From NCBI GenBank assembly GCA_037783415.1, contig JAZGTN010000006.1:2604001-2668000 (forward strand): a stretch of DNA of 64,000 nt, given 5' to 3'. Shown piece after piece: positions 24,251 to 36,056 of this stretch. The notes beneath the pieces are model-generated. The model had not been told where the DNA came from. It saw only the letters and a list, made by a program, of their open reading frames with translations, and did not search any database. Made by a program: the position numbers and the translations under genes. This stretch comes from Leptasterias polaris (taxonomy: Eukaryota; Echinodermata; Asteroidea; Forcipulatida; Asteriidae). Within the stretch, counting starts at the first letter, position 1, and the number at the start of each line of letters is the position of its first letter.

Positions 24251-24698
24251 CCCCCGTACCCCCGTACCCCCGTACCCCCGTACCCCCGTACCCCCGTACC
24301 CCCGTACCCCCGTACCCCCGTACCCCCGTACCCCCGTACCCCCGTACCCCCGTACCCCCGTACCCCCGTACCCCCGTACCCCCGTACCCCCGTACCCCCG
24401 TACCCCCGTACCCCCGTACCCCCGTACCCCCGTACCCCCGTACCCCCGTACCCCCGTACCCCCGTACCCCCGTACCCCCGTACCCCCGTACCCCCGTACC
24501 CCCGTACCCCCGTACCCCCGTACCCCCGTACCCCCGTACCCCCGTACCCCCGTACCCCCGTACCCCCGTACCCCCGTACCCCCGTACCCCCGTACCCCCG
24601 TACCCCCGTACCCCCGTACCCCCGTACCCCCGTACCCCCGTACCCCCGTACCCCCGTACCCCCGTACCCCCGTACCCCCGTACCCCCGTACCCCCGTA
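24251..24698. repeat. perfect 8-bp tandem array, 56 copies
   Basis: Exactly 56 uninterrupted copies of CCCCCGTA (448 bp). Because 8 is not a multiple of 3 and the unit has no stop, every frame is open and all three frames of a strand give the same 8-residue peptide cycle (PPYPRTPV on plus, VRGYGGTG on minus). The minus strand has a G5 run every 8 bases. No conserved protein is evident, so the long ORFs here are by-products of the repeat. Confidence 0.97.
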
Positions 24699-25099
24699 AA
24701 CCCCCTGTATACTCCAGAAACCAGCACACCACACCAGGAACACCACTATGTGTATTATTAAGGGACGCCATTCCCGCACATGATTTGTAAGTGTATGTTA
24801 TTTGTTAATATTTATTTATGACGGTTATTGGGTATTTGCTTTAATGTATTATGCTGTGTATTTGAGGCTCATGATAAAGCATATCCTGTACAATTGGATT
24901 AATTGTGGATTCATGTAGATTTGGTGGACTTATGCATTAATTGTTAATATATTCCCTTTGGGGTTAAAATGTGCCTTGTAATTAATTAGTTTCTTATCTC
25001 TAACTTAATCTAATGTATCTTTATTTATTTCAGTTTCAACTATTCCATTTCAATGAATTGAGTTATATTAAAAATCAACCAAGGGATGGCATCTCCACG

Positions 25100-26330
25100 T
25101 CTCATATTGTCATTCTTTTGAGAGAGTACGCAGAAGTGACACCACTGGTCGACTAAAAATAATTATATCAGAATTTTGTCAAATTTAGAATCAAGCAATA
25201 TCTTTTTTTGGGGTCAATTATACAAAAACTGGAAAATTTCATTTTACTCGTATGACCCAAACTTCATGAATAGAAATGAAAATGTAAAATAAAGATACAA
25301 CTTTGAAGGCACATAAATATTTGTGTCCGTCATCATTTCTCCTGTGTATTGCATGTTAATAACTGTAAGTAACACAATTCAGTTGTGCCAAGTTTGTAGT
25401 TCAGACCACTATTAACAGCGCCACCGGTGCCTTACGGCTAGAAGTTATTATTATTTTGTGTGTGCTCCGAAGTGCAACCTGTGTCAAGTTGACAACATGT
25501 TTTCCCCCATTCCACCATTTCTATAATGGATTGACAGTGAATACGGAAATACGCCTAGTTAAAATAAGTTTTGCCGAGATGTGCACCTGCAGTTATATAG
25601 TGATTTCAGGGCTTTATAAAACACTACCGAGATAACACGACCAAAGAGGATCAACAATGGTTTAATTGTGACCAATGACCGATATTATGAGAATCCAACT
25701 TAAAATTGGATACTAAGTCTAACAATATGAATTGAAATTTAGACATATGGTCTTTGTGTATTGACGATTGACCCATAATATAGGCGTGTCAATTATGAGT
25801 AATGACGTCATCACCCTTAACAGTGCCATCTCTTGATAATCTTGCTCTGAGGTTACGATGCATAGATTTGACAGAGCAGTTTGTGCTGAATGTTTACAAA
25901 ACTTTCATATAATTATTAGTTCCCGAACACCTAGAGTATTATGTGTCAACACACATGTGTCAAGACAATCTCTGAATGCAATTTTATTTTATTTCAGTTG
26001 TCTTTCTTCCAGTACAAATCCAATGATCCAAGGTCCCGAGCCCACCTAACAACTGAAACCCCTAATTGGTCTGGGTGTTCGTTTTAAGTAAAATATGAAG
26101 TGCAACTGGTACACGCATCTATTCCAAACTCACACCTTGGTCACCAGGCAGAGATTCCGAAAGTTCAACCACCTCAATTGACTTTGTGAGTACATTGACG
26201 TCTACTCTGTAACATTTTATTTAATATCCGGTCGTCATGCCAACCTACTTGCAAGTGGACAAAGTTTGTAGTTACGCACTGGCGGCCCTGACAAAATTTG
26301 GCAAAGACATAAGGGGGGGGTGGGATTTAA
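25100..26330. other. AT-rich intergenic stretch
   Basis: No gene, RNA or repeat is recognised in this stretch. Confidence 0.5.
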
Positions 26331-26334
26331 TTAA

Positions 26335-26618
26335 AGCCCTTTTCACACTGCATCTCTTACCCCCGTGGAATGCCCCGGGGAGGCCCCGGGTTTTTTCTTT
26401 ACTCTACGGGGTTACCCCGGCGCACTTTCACACTATCCCCGCCTATAGTATTCCACAGGGTTCTTGTTGCATGTTTCAAGAATACCCCGGGGTTTTACCG
26501 CTTACCCCTACTCCTGACAGACAGGGGGAAGACAGGGGTTAAAGCGATTATAGTGTGAAAAGGCCGACCGTTATTCTACGGGGTTGCCCACGGGGAATAG
26601 AGTAGTGTGAAAAGGGCT
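26335..26618. mobile_element. short inverted-repeat element, about 284 bp
   Basis: The ends AGCCCTTTTCACACT (left) and AGTGTGAAAAGGGCT (right) are exact inverted repeats. The interior is rich in CCCCGG and CGGGGT motifs that pair with each other. TTAA is at the left edge, but the right edge reads AAAG, so the target duplication is not proven. Confidence 0.65.
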
Positions 26619-27090
26619 AAAGTAAGTTATTTATTTTATTTTGATTTTTCTTTTAGCTTTACTGATCTTGAAGGCCGTTGGGTGTTATATTATGCAGTAC
26701 GGTAGCCGATCGTCTTGCAGCCCCCCTAAATCTAGTAATACGCTTACCATTAGTTTAGCCCCGTGGCAATCATAATAGAAATAAAAAAATTAAAATGGGA
26801 TCTGCTGCTTTGTCAAACCAAAAACACAATAAGAAAATCGAGAGTAACCATAACAGTTCCACTTATTAACATTTATTTTCTATTTTTAACATCAACATTG
26901 AACTGCGTGTAAGCGGGGTGCGCATCTTTATCGGCTCCGCGGAAAATCTGATTGTGATGCCAACTATAGCAGAGAGGGCGCTCTTCGAATGGCTTAATGT
27001 ACAGACCGTATTTTTTTTTTCCCAATCCGTATTTATTTTGCCAACATTTTTAGGGGTCTTGGTTCCCACTAGCTAGCACAATGATTACAC

Positions 27091-28115
27091 TCGCACCAAC
27101 GGCGCACCAAGGATTATGTTTTTAGTTTTTTTGTTTTTTTTGGGGGGGGGGGGGGGGCTGGGGCTCAAACCAATGTATTGGGTGGGGTCCAGGGGCCGGC
27201 CTTACGGCCCCTGGTGGGGTCCAGGGGCGAGCCCCGGTGGGGGTCCAGGAGCAAAGCCCCCTTGCAATTGAGCTCTGAGCTTTTGGAGTTTTGGGGGTGA
27301 AAAATCAAGCCTCTTTATGCATAAAATTAGAAAAATATACATACTTGTTAAGCACTATGGGCGGTGCTACCTACTTTTCATCACTGGGTGGCAAATTTCA
27401 TGAATAAGTGGGCGGCAAACCCGGATCCTACAGATAAACCTTTGTTTTGCGAAAGTGGTGTCACACAATAACAATTTATATCAGATTAAGTACTGTTAAA
27501 AAATGAAATTATAAGTTTAACCCGGGCATAAATGTGATGTGTAATTTGGAAAGGGTAGGATTGCAGACCTTTTAAATCCATGAACATAGCCGACTAAAAT
27601 GAAAAATGTGGAAAAGAAGCAACGCGTGATATGATGTTCATTTTGGATCTGGTCGGTATCTGGTTTCATGCTTCATGCATATTTATTTAAAACATCGCTG
27701 GTAAAAAAAACATTAATATGTTATTGTTGCAAATTAATAAACAATTACAAGTGAGTTATCATTAAAGTATGGTGTTCAGTCACCTCGCACCTCGCACCTT
27801 GCGTTGTCGAATCTCTCGTATAAAAGAGTAATTTTGGCAGGGAAAAAAATGCGAATGGCAAAGGAAGAAAAGAAAATACTGCCACCGGAAATAAAAATCA
27901 AAAACTTCAAACACATTTGCGACTTTTCCCCCTCGGCTCTTTTTTATTTCCCCCTTCCTCCCCTCTCCCATTTTTTTAATTTCTTTCCTTCCCCCTTCCT
28001 CCCGCGGTTTTTTTTTTCGGGGGGGGGGACCCTCTGCGGGGGGGGGGGGGGTGGGGTTCAAGCCCCCCGAGCCCCCCCCCCCCCCCCCCCCCCCCGGGTG
28101 CGCCGTTGACTCGCA
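27091..28115. repeat. G-rich inverted-repeat region, about 1 kb
   Basis: The left arm (27091-27175) has CAACGGCGCACC, a G17 run and CTGGGGCTCAAACC. The right arm (about 28045-28115) read in reverse has CAACGGCGCACC, a long G run and a similar CTCGGGGGGCTTGAACC. Between them, 27180-27270 carries tandem GTGGGGTCCAGGGG motifs and 28014-28050 two more G runs. It may be a transposon with homopolymer-bearing ends. Confidence 0.5.
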
Positions 28116-28577
28116 CTGCCTTTCAATGTAGACAGGACACACCATGGAAATTTTCTCAAAAAGGGACGTAGTTTTCAAATCCAGTTTATTGCGGGCTACA
28201 GTCTCTGACTCTGATTTTAAAAGTAAATAACATTATAAATAATATTATCAACCGATCTCCCAGATGAACGAGGCAGACTCTAAACTCCACTAATTTGTAA
28301 AGTAAAATTAAATTTAAAAGAGAAAAGAAATATTTACACGTAACTGGCTTTGTTTTGGGAGTACCTGTGCTATTGCCCTGAGGTACTCTTTGGACCATTC
28401 ACTCGATTATAGGCAATGTTTTCCCCTTCATCGCCGTCCTTGTGGACCAGGCAATGATAATTGTACGTAAACACTATTAGTTTTTTGTGCTAAAACATCC
28501 GCTGTCAAACTCACTAATCACATTGATGGATACATGATAGACAAGCAGAAACAGAAGTCATATTGCACTTAGTAGTG

Positions 28578-28578
<1 letters not shown>

Positions 28579-28606
<28 letters not shown>
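28579..28606 (+). repeat. (GA)n microsatellite
   Basis: A pure AG dinucleotide run of about 14 units, followed to about 28690 by purine-only sequence rich in GGGGAGAGG. Confidence 0.85.
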
Positions 28607-28614
<8 letters not shown>

Positions 28615-28921
28615 GGGTGGAGGGGGGCCCTCGAGGGGGAGAGGGGGGAGATGGAAGGGGAGCTGGGGGAGGGGGGAGAGAAAGAAGAAAAAGGTCGAGA
28701 AAACAGAAGCAAAGAATGAAGAAGTAAAAGACAAGAAAAAGACTCGGTGTGCGCAATGCAAGATTTTGTGAATCTACTGTGATTAACCAATAAGGTGCAC
28801 ACTTTGTAACAACTTAACGTATATGTATGATGAAAGAATCATCAAAACAAAAAAACACAAACCTGGGGGCTTATCCATCTTATCTCTCCATACCACCTGG
28901 AAACACCACACGAAAAACTCC

Positions 28922-29345
28922 CAGGTCAAAACTGACCCGGATGCGGGTCTGAGTCCCGTGGGGCCTGACCCATTTCTGGGTCGGTATGACCCAGAATATG
29001 TGTCAGTGATGACCCACTAGAAAGGGTCAAACTGACCCATATCCGGGTCCGAGTCCCGTGGGGCCTGACCCATTTCTGGGTCGGTATGACCCAGAATATG
29101 TGTCAGTGATGACCCACTAGAAAGGGTCAAACTGACCCATATCCGGGTCCGAGTCCCGTGGGGGCCTGACCCATTTCTGGGTCGGTATGACCCAGAATAT
29201 ATATCAGTCAGAGATGACCCACTAGAAATGGGTCAAACTGACCCATATCCGGGTCCGAGTCCCTTGGGGGCCTGACCCATTTCTGCGTCGGTATGACCCA
29301 GAATATATGTCAGAGATGACCCACTAGAAAGGGGTCAACTGACCT
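28922..29345. repeat. ~100-bp tandem repeat rich in GACCC/GGGTC
   Basis: About four copies. The marker GAGTCCCGTGG occurs at 28951, 29051 and 29151, and a variant at 29257. Each copy contains palindromic TGACCCATTTCTGGGTC and GGTATGACCCAG. Single copies sit at the left ends of units B (about 37815), C (43955) and D (49470), so the tandem expansion is specific to unit A. Confidence 0.8.
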
Positions 29346-30450
29346 AGCACAAATTTAAAAACTTGTTTAAGTGATTCGTACACTGACACTGAAGGGGCGG
29401 ATATTTTGTGTATGTTTTCTATTATTCCTCAAAGTCTTAGCCGCAAAAATATGTTGTCACCGGCTATCTGAAATAATTGCTATATTTCAGTAATGCGAAA
29501 AAAAACAAATGCTTGAATAGTTTAAAACGAGCAAATTTATTCGTGTCTAAAAGCAAAATATGATTTACGTCTTTTACAGGATTGATACAGCTGACCAAAA
29601 TTGGTACAGCTGACTCCGGTCTTCGGAGTCATGATAAAACAGCTAGTGTTAAAAAAACACGTTATATGTTTTTCCTTTTTTTCAAACATTGGATTTTATC
29701 CTGCATGATAAAGACTAGTGTTTTACTTATTTCCTAAAAACTATGCTGGCATTTCAAGCTAAATTATTTCGAGGGGAGTTTTCCACCATGACCATATGCA
29801 AATCTGTGAACATTTAAATTTTTAATATTTAACCAATGTGTCAAACCCTGAACTTAGGTGTGAACAACCAAAGACGTGAAATAACAAACTTGTGAAAATT
29901 TGGGCTTAATCCATTGTTTTAGTCGGATAAAACACGTCGTCCTTAATGTAGTGGTTGCAACGACTGAAATCAGCTGTTATCGCTGTGTAGGTTTTTAGAT
30001 ACAGTTTTCTCGAATATCACACCATTTCAAAGGGACATATTTCACAAGGGGGAAAAGGGGTTTTGTAAGTAATAAACTTCATAACCAGCAAACATTGAGA
30101 CCAAAATTAAACTCTAGAGTTTATAATTATCTACAGATGATGAAAATATGGAAAATAGCCATCGTGCTTGAAGTGACGAAAGAGTAATATTTTACACGAG
30201 GTGACATTTTGCAGGAACAAACGAAACAACTCAACGGATTTCGACATTTCTGCTGGCGTGGAACACATAATAAACTATTTATTCTGAGGCAACGAACGTT
30301 CCCATCCAACGTCTCAATCATATACAGGTATCCCAAATCTTCTGCTGTTATAATGTATTATTTTTATGAAAAGTAGGGCCTATGTGGAACTGGATCATCG
30401 CTATCGGTTGGGGATAAGGATGGCCACCCGTCAAAAAGGCTCCCAACCCA

Positions 30451-31830
30451 CTACCGTCGCTTTTTACACAAGTGTAGCCCTAAATAGCGAGAGAATTTTT
30501 GCCGGAAACGCACGACCAGGAGAGCGTACAGAAACGGGTTTAGTGTTGAGTTGCACCAAAGCAAGTAGTTCACGATTTCCCAGGTCAGATCGCTGGACTT
30601 GCAGTCTTCGCAGAATGCCACCAGGATTGAATAGACGTAAAACGGGAACCACGTCGCCACGAAGACACCGACGATGACCGAAAGTGTTACCGCTGCCTTA
30701 CGGTGCCTCTGCAGCTCTCGTGCTCGCCGGGTTTGAGGGGGAGCGCTAGAGTTTGTGTCTCTCTTATGTTTTACCTCTTGTTTACCTCTACATTTACTGT
30801 CCGTCTTCTCAGTGACCCGTTTCCTTCCGATTTCTTGAGCAGTTCCAACCGGATGAAGCTGTTGGTCAGAATTGAAAATGATCGCTATCTCGTCTATCCC
30901 TCTATCGTATCCTGCATTGCACTGGGATTCTTGGATATCAAGTTGCATTGGTTTTCCCGTGTCTTCATCTTTCTCCTCAGAATGATTTGGTTCGCAGATG
31001 ACGTCAGTAGTCTGTTCTCTTTCTGCATTTGATTTTTGCCTGGTGGACAGAAAACGTAAGGTCACTTTATGCGATGCTGCGTCCCCTCTGCTGGCAGGGA
31101 GTGAAATCTCGCGTGAAGGGCAGGGACTTCGGAACTGCCCCCTCGACCGCCGCTTGATGTTCATGTACACCTTTGCATTCAAGTAAATAATCGCGAGAAG
31201 AGGGATTAAGAACTCTACGGCAAGTTGAAATCCAACGTAGGGGCCGTTCTCAAACGCTTCAAGCTCACAATCTTCGGAGTAGTCCACATTTCTGTCTCCA
31301 AACAGTGGGCCCCACGCAAAGGTTACAATAAAATAAAACACTGTACAGACGATCCAGACAGTTATGCACATGACAGTAGCCTGTTTGTGTGTTTGGAAGG
31401 TACCGTAAGCAAGTTTCTTGGTGACAAGCCAGTATCGATCGAGACTGATGAAGATAATAGTCAAGACTGAAACAGTGGTGCAAGTGTAGTCCAATACTAA
31501 CCATATTTGGCACGGGATCTTCCCAAAAGGCCACGACCCAACAACAACCTTTATGGAATTGAGGGGTATTGAAACCGCCCCAACGATCAAATCACATATT
31601 GATAGGTTGAGAATGAAGGTATTGGCAACCGTCGATCTGATGCGGTTGTCGGTGGTAAACGCTATCATGACGAAAATGTTACCGCAGACTGTCACGATGC
31701 TGATGAGGCCGAGCGTAATTGCAATAGGTATCTTCCTCTCGAAGCAAAGAAACGGCCCATCTTCGCTGCACGAATCCTCGGTAAGGTTACCGTTCTCCAT
31801 CAGGGACGATGTGTTGCTTGGTGTCTCCAT
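30451..31830 (-). CDS. histamine H3/H4-like aminergic GPCR, copy 1 (intact)
   Basis: Intronless class A receptor of 459 residues from the ATG at 31830 (METPSN). I chose this start because it has a good context (A at -3, G at +4) and the frame above it has no other ATG. Seven membrane segments are visible. Key motifs: GN in TM1, LSICD in TM2, the amine-binding Asp in TM3 (WLVLDYTC), DRY, ECL2 Cys, TM5 EFLIP, TM6 TWFPF and TM7 NPFLY. The Glu in TM5 followed by NxxxYMNIKRR resembles histamine H3/H4 receptors. NTS and NLT near the N-terminus are glycosylation candidates. The third cytoplasmic loop is about 150 residues and highly charged. Other aminergic subfamilies cannot be excluded. Confidence 0.88.
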   Translation of the reverse strand: METPSNTSSLMENGNLTEDSCSEDGPFLCFERKIPIAITLGLISIVTVCGNIFVMIAFTTDNRIRSTVANTFILNLSICDLIVGAVSIPLNSIKVVVGSWPFGKIPCQIWLVLDYTCTTVSVLTIIFISLDRYWLVTKKLAYGTFQTHKQATVMCITVWIVCTVFYFIVTFAWGPLFGDRNVDYSEDCELEAFENGPYVGFQLAVEFLIPLLAIIYLNAKVYMNIKRRSRGQFRSPCPSREISLPASRGDAASHKVTLRFLSTRQKSNAEREQTTDVICEPNHSEEKDEDTGKPMQLDIQESQCNAGYDRGIDEIAIIFNSDQQLHPVGTAQEIGRKRVTEKTDSKCRGKQEVKHKRDTNSSAPPQTRRARELQRHRKAAVTLSVIVGVFVATWFPFYVYSILVAFCEDCKSSDLTWEIVNYLLWCNSTLNPFLYALLVVRFRQKFSRYLGLHLCKKRR

Positions 31831-31944
31831 TATTGGTGCATGTTCTGCACAGTAAACTGACACGTCTTGGAAACTTTCAGGCAATAATCAAACAAATCCT
31901 GTGTATCGGTCTAAAGTCGCTCATCTATCAGAACGCTGTGCATT

Positions 31945-32040
31945 CACCTATTATATGAATACGATCTGCCAATTTAAAGGCTTACAGTCGGCATGAGCGC
32001 TGTGATGGTAAGTCTGCAAGCTCGTGATTGGATAGAATAG
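31945..32040 (-). promoter_or_regulatory. conserved upstream block of receptor copy 1
   Basis: On the minus strand it has CCAATCACGAGCTTGCAGAC, then GCGCTCATGCCGACTGTAAG and a TTTAAA/TATA-like stretch about 120-150 bases upstream of the ATG. Matching blocks sit before copies 2 (about 40320-40400) and 3 (about 52490-52575). This suggests a shared promoter, or simply recent duplication. Confidence 0.35.
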
Positions 32041-33079
32041 TACATACAAATAATTGATTTTATAAAAAGGCCACGGTTTATTAGTGAACATGAAGAATGA
32101 GCAGCAACGGTGATAGAGGGTCTGTTTTGCCCCGACTGTTTTCCACACAACTACACCGAGTGCTCATTGATTCTGAGGCTTGTGATTATTTCCCCGTACC
32201 GTCTATTATGGTTATACAAATATTCCCTATTCATAAATGGTCTACGAAACTCCGTGCAAACTGATTACTATTTATATTAAATTATTTCGCCCCAGTTTTC
32301 AAAATAATTTAGAATCACGAGGTTGCTCTTGTCGTGATCTTTCTCATGTTGATTATGCAAACATTGCGGCTTCACATGTGATACGCACCTCATATTGATG
32401 GGATTGTGTCGTTGTTGCTCTTGCTGCTGCATTGTTGTTTTATTCATTATTGTAATATAAAACCTTTGACATATTTAAATATAGGGATTAACAAAGAGTT
32501 AGAGGATCCACGTTTTCCAGATTTCTGAAATTTTTATATCAGATCATTAAAAAAAGATCTCTTTTTTTAAATATTATTATGGTTTATGGTTTATTTAATC
32601 AAAAATACAAGGGTTTCATTGAAAAAAAACCTACACACTCAGACAGAATACTACTGTAATGTTCTAATGTAGGACTTGTTCAAGTCTAATGTTGTTGTGG
32701 GTGACGTCACGGAGTTCGCAGGGGCGCCGCCATCTTTGGCTCGAGTATTGACATGACTTGCATGGTACAGCAGTTTAGCAGTTTAGTCTGTTATTTTAGT
32801 ATAACGTACTTTATGACCATGAACATTAAATAAACTCAAAAATTTTATTCGTCAAATTGACTAACAAATTTAGTCCTGCGCAATGTCTCATACAATAATA
32901 CTAAAACAAGTCAAATGAAGGCTATTACTAGTAAACATTTGTCAGATACGACTTGAAACTAGAGATTCAGTTTTCAATTACAAAAACAAGATGTTCGTGC
33001 TGAGTAATTGAATGAATTGGTGGCAATATTTTTTACCTCATCAAACCATAGACTGGTTAAGGAGTTTTTTTATACATTA

Positions 33080-33530
33080 TGTTCCGGTATGAACCGGAAG
33101 TCAAGGGCAAATGGGCGTCACATTTTGTGTAGCACTTGTTGAGACTTTGAACACCTTTCTAACGATGAAGAGATTGTAAAAAATCAATGTGTGTTTCAGA
33201 AGTTATGATTTTTTTCAAATACAAAGTTTCAACTTCCGGTTTGAACCGGAAGACAGAATCAAATGAGGTCACACTTGGTATTGTATTTGTAGCGTTGATG
33301 AAGTCTTCGGAGTCCTTTCTGATGACGTAAAGATGATAAAAATCCAATATGTGGTTCAGGATTTATTATTTTTGAAACATTAAGTTTAAATGTCCGACTT
33401 TTACCGGAAGTTAAGGTCAAACGGGGTCACATAATGTGCAGCGTGTGATCAGTTTATTATGACCTTTATGATGTATGAAGTGTTAAACTCGTATGTGTGG
33501 TTCAGGAGTTACGAAATTTTCAACTATTAG
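33080..33530. repeat. degenerate ~160-bp tandem repeat with GAACCGGAAG
   Basis: Three diverged units begin near 33093, 33245 and 33400 with ACCGGAAGTCAAGG-like sequence, followed by GGGCGTCACA or GGGGTCACA. Each includes GTGTGGTTCAGGA(G)TTA-type sequence. It lies upstream of receptor copy 1 and is not coding. Confidence 0.6.
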
Positions 33531-35819
33531 ATGGATTATCCGCTGGAGTGCAATATAAGTGGTAACACCGATCGATGCGAAATGTATTCCAACACGGTCT
33601 TTGTCACAGATGGAATTGTGAAATATAAAAAGAACGGTTAATTAATAGTCACAGGGCAACACAAGACATAGGACGTAAACAATCAAATTAATGACTCGCA
33701 GAAACCACGTTTTATGAAGAATAAATAAATTAAGTTTAATCATAAATGCGAAATTAAAGAACTGCAAAGCAGATTATTTACAATGCAACAAAATGTGCAT
33801 GATTTATATAATTGAAGTTCAATAGCAATCAAGCCAGCGTTATAACAACAGCAATAAGCATGATTAATTGTGGCTTACTTCAAAGCAACTTAAAGCAAGA
33901 AAGCAAACATAACCATCAAGGATATTTTTTTATTTTTCCTAACTGAATTAATACTACGGTAAACAATTTAAAACAACGATGAGCGTGGTGAATGCCAGTT
34001 TCCTTGTTAGGCTGTGCCTCATGCCATAAACCCTGCGAGTTAAAAGATGCACAAAAGAAACTCGCTTTAATCAAGAGAATTGTAATTTTCGTTAAACAGC
34101 AAAAAAATGAAATTTGCCCCAAAGCACGGTGGATTAATTTGGGAATCATAATATGATGTTATGTAATAACATATGGGCAATAAGGGAACTTGAATTGACG
34201 ACAGAGAATTCCAGCCGACGAAACTGTTTTGTTCATGATTGTTCTGAAAACGAATTTTCTGAAAACAATTATGAATGTTCTTCATTGGGTATAGGTAGGC
34301 TACCATGCTTTTCAGATACTTGGTATTGGGTGTTCTACCAACCCAGACTTTATGATGTTGCTTTAAATTTAGATAAGATTACTTTATTTTTACGTAATCA
34401 GATTTGTATATGAATAGGCCTATAAGTGTACTTATTCACAGTGACTGTAGTTAACCTATCAGCCACTGGACCGCCCAAAGTGATGCACCATATAGCATGC
34501 GGTTGGAGGAAACACTCACAAGCTTGTGTATTGCAATAAAAAGAAACATCAAAATAAAATTATAGTCTGTGGTACGCATTAGTCAAGTCAATGGCAATCG
34601 TTGATATAAATAAATTTTTATTTTCCCCTTTACACATGACTTGTAACAATTGTAATGCTAATGATGATGATATTTTGTAGCTTTCGCCAAAACCACGCTC
34701 ATTTGTATTACCATAATGTTAACCTTATGAAAAATAATCACCATAAAAATTACCGGCAGCCGTTAACGAGAGGCACTCATTGTTCCCTGGGACTTAGTTA
34801 TTCAACGACAATATTAACGAAAAAGAAGAAAACTGTACACCATAAGGGGCCTAAATAATTAGCCTTGGGTGTCTTTCGAAAATTTGAACCACGATTCAAG
34901 TAATTAACTGATTGTGTCTTGAGATCTATAAACATCGTTTCAGCAAATTCGGGTTAAATCGTTTTCCTTACCAAACTATATTACGCCTACAATGTACTTA
35001 TCTCATTTGAACTATTCCTAACCCTCCTAACAGTATTTTACTTAAATGCTTTGTTCTTTACTTAGAAAAATCGAACGATGCATGGTCTACGCTCACAGTT
35101 ACATTCTCAAATCAATAAGGGCGATGTTCTGGAGGGCATTTTACATGTATTGTACAATGGTAATATTCAAGTTGGTAAAGAAGTGTATTATACGCAATGG
35201 GAGTCTGCAGGGTGCCATTGTCATTGTGGTCTTTTATACAATGATGGCCATTTTCTTTCACTTGTTAATTTAAAGAGTAAGTTCGGCGTTCGAGCTAATG
35301 GAGATAGACAATAGTACGTTGACGAATCCACCATTGTCAGAAGTTGATAGTTTGGCTAAATTTTTAGTCATAAATATGCTTGTTACGAAAAGTAATTACT
35401 CAAAAACAGCGGTTTTGACTAATAGGCCCTATGTTAGAATTTTCAATGACTTATCGGAATTAGTCAGCACCTTCATTTCTGACTAAGTTTTGTAAGTCAC
35501 TTTGTGTTACCGAAACAGATTAGTCACAGTCGTGATTTGGACTTTTTGTGACTAATATTTATAATCATCTTCCCGCCCGAATTACTCCCGCGAAAAAAAA
35601 GTAGGCCGGAACTCAAAAGCGACCCGCAGAATTTTCACCAAGCGGTACCTCCTCTGAAAGTGGTGTTCCGTATCCATAGCTAGTGTGCATGCTAGCCCTA
35701 CATAGGACTCTTCCTCTGTATAGGCCCAAGGTGATGTCAAAACCATGACTATGCCCGAAGCGAAGCACGCGTGTGCACGCGTGTAATACGCGCTGCTGCG
35801 CAGATCTCTCAATGTGCCA

Positions 35820-36018
35820 GGGCCCAATTTCATAAAGCTGTTTAGCAGAAAATACTGCTTGGAAAATTTCTTTGCTTAGCAAAAAATGAGCGGGGCACCA
35901 GTTGCAACAATGTTAACTTTATGGAATGTTGGCAGGTAACCTGTTTCTGCTAAGCAAAGTTTTTCTGCACTTAGCAAGTTTTTGTGCTTACAGGCTTTAT
36001 GAATTCGAAATTGGGCCC
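35820..36018. mobile_element. MITE, GGGCCCAATTTCAT family, 199 bp
   Basis: Left end GGGCCCAATTTCATAAAGC; right end GGCTTTATGAATTCGAAATTGGGCCC with a small insertion. The interior has repeated TGCTTAGCA and GCTAAGCA motifs, like the copy at 4836-5028. Confidence 0.75.
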
Positions 36019-36056
36019 TGGTCATTTCATCATCGATGAAAGCCATTGCAAAGGGT

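Larger units (their letters stand above)
28780..34900. repeat. segmental duplication unit A
   Basis: This is the first of a tandem series of similar blocks. From left to right it has a GACCC-rich tandem repeat, a ~1-kb 3' flank, the receptor gene on minus, its upstream region, and a distal segment ending near the motifs CCGTTAACG...GGCACT and GACAATATTAACG. Equivalent segments occur in the same order in units B and D. Boundaries are approximate and were set by eye. Confidence 0.7.

Noticed and set aside
24191..24790. Long proline-rich ORF (199 codons) and three long minus-strand glycine-rich ORFs
   Set aside because: They are produced by the 8-bp stop-free repeat, which opens every frame; the flanking residues show no family resemblance.
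30703..31032. Plus-strand ORFs opposite the receptor genes
   Set aside because: They are antisense shadows kept open because the duplicated receptors constrain the other strand.
31831..31884. Upstream extension of receptor copy 1 to residue 1 of the open frame
   Set aside because: The frame begins with TTG, not ATG; the METPSN methionine is shared by all three copies and has better context.
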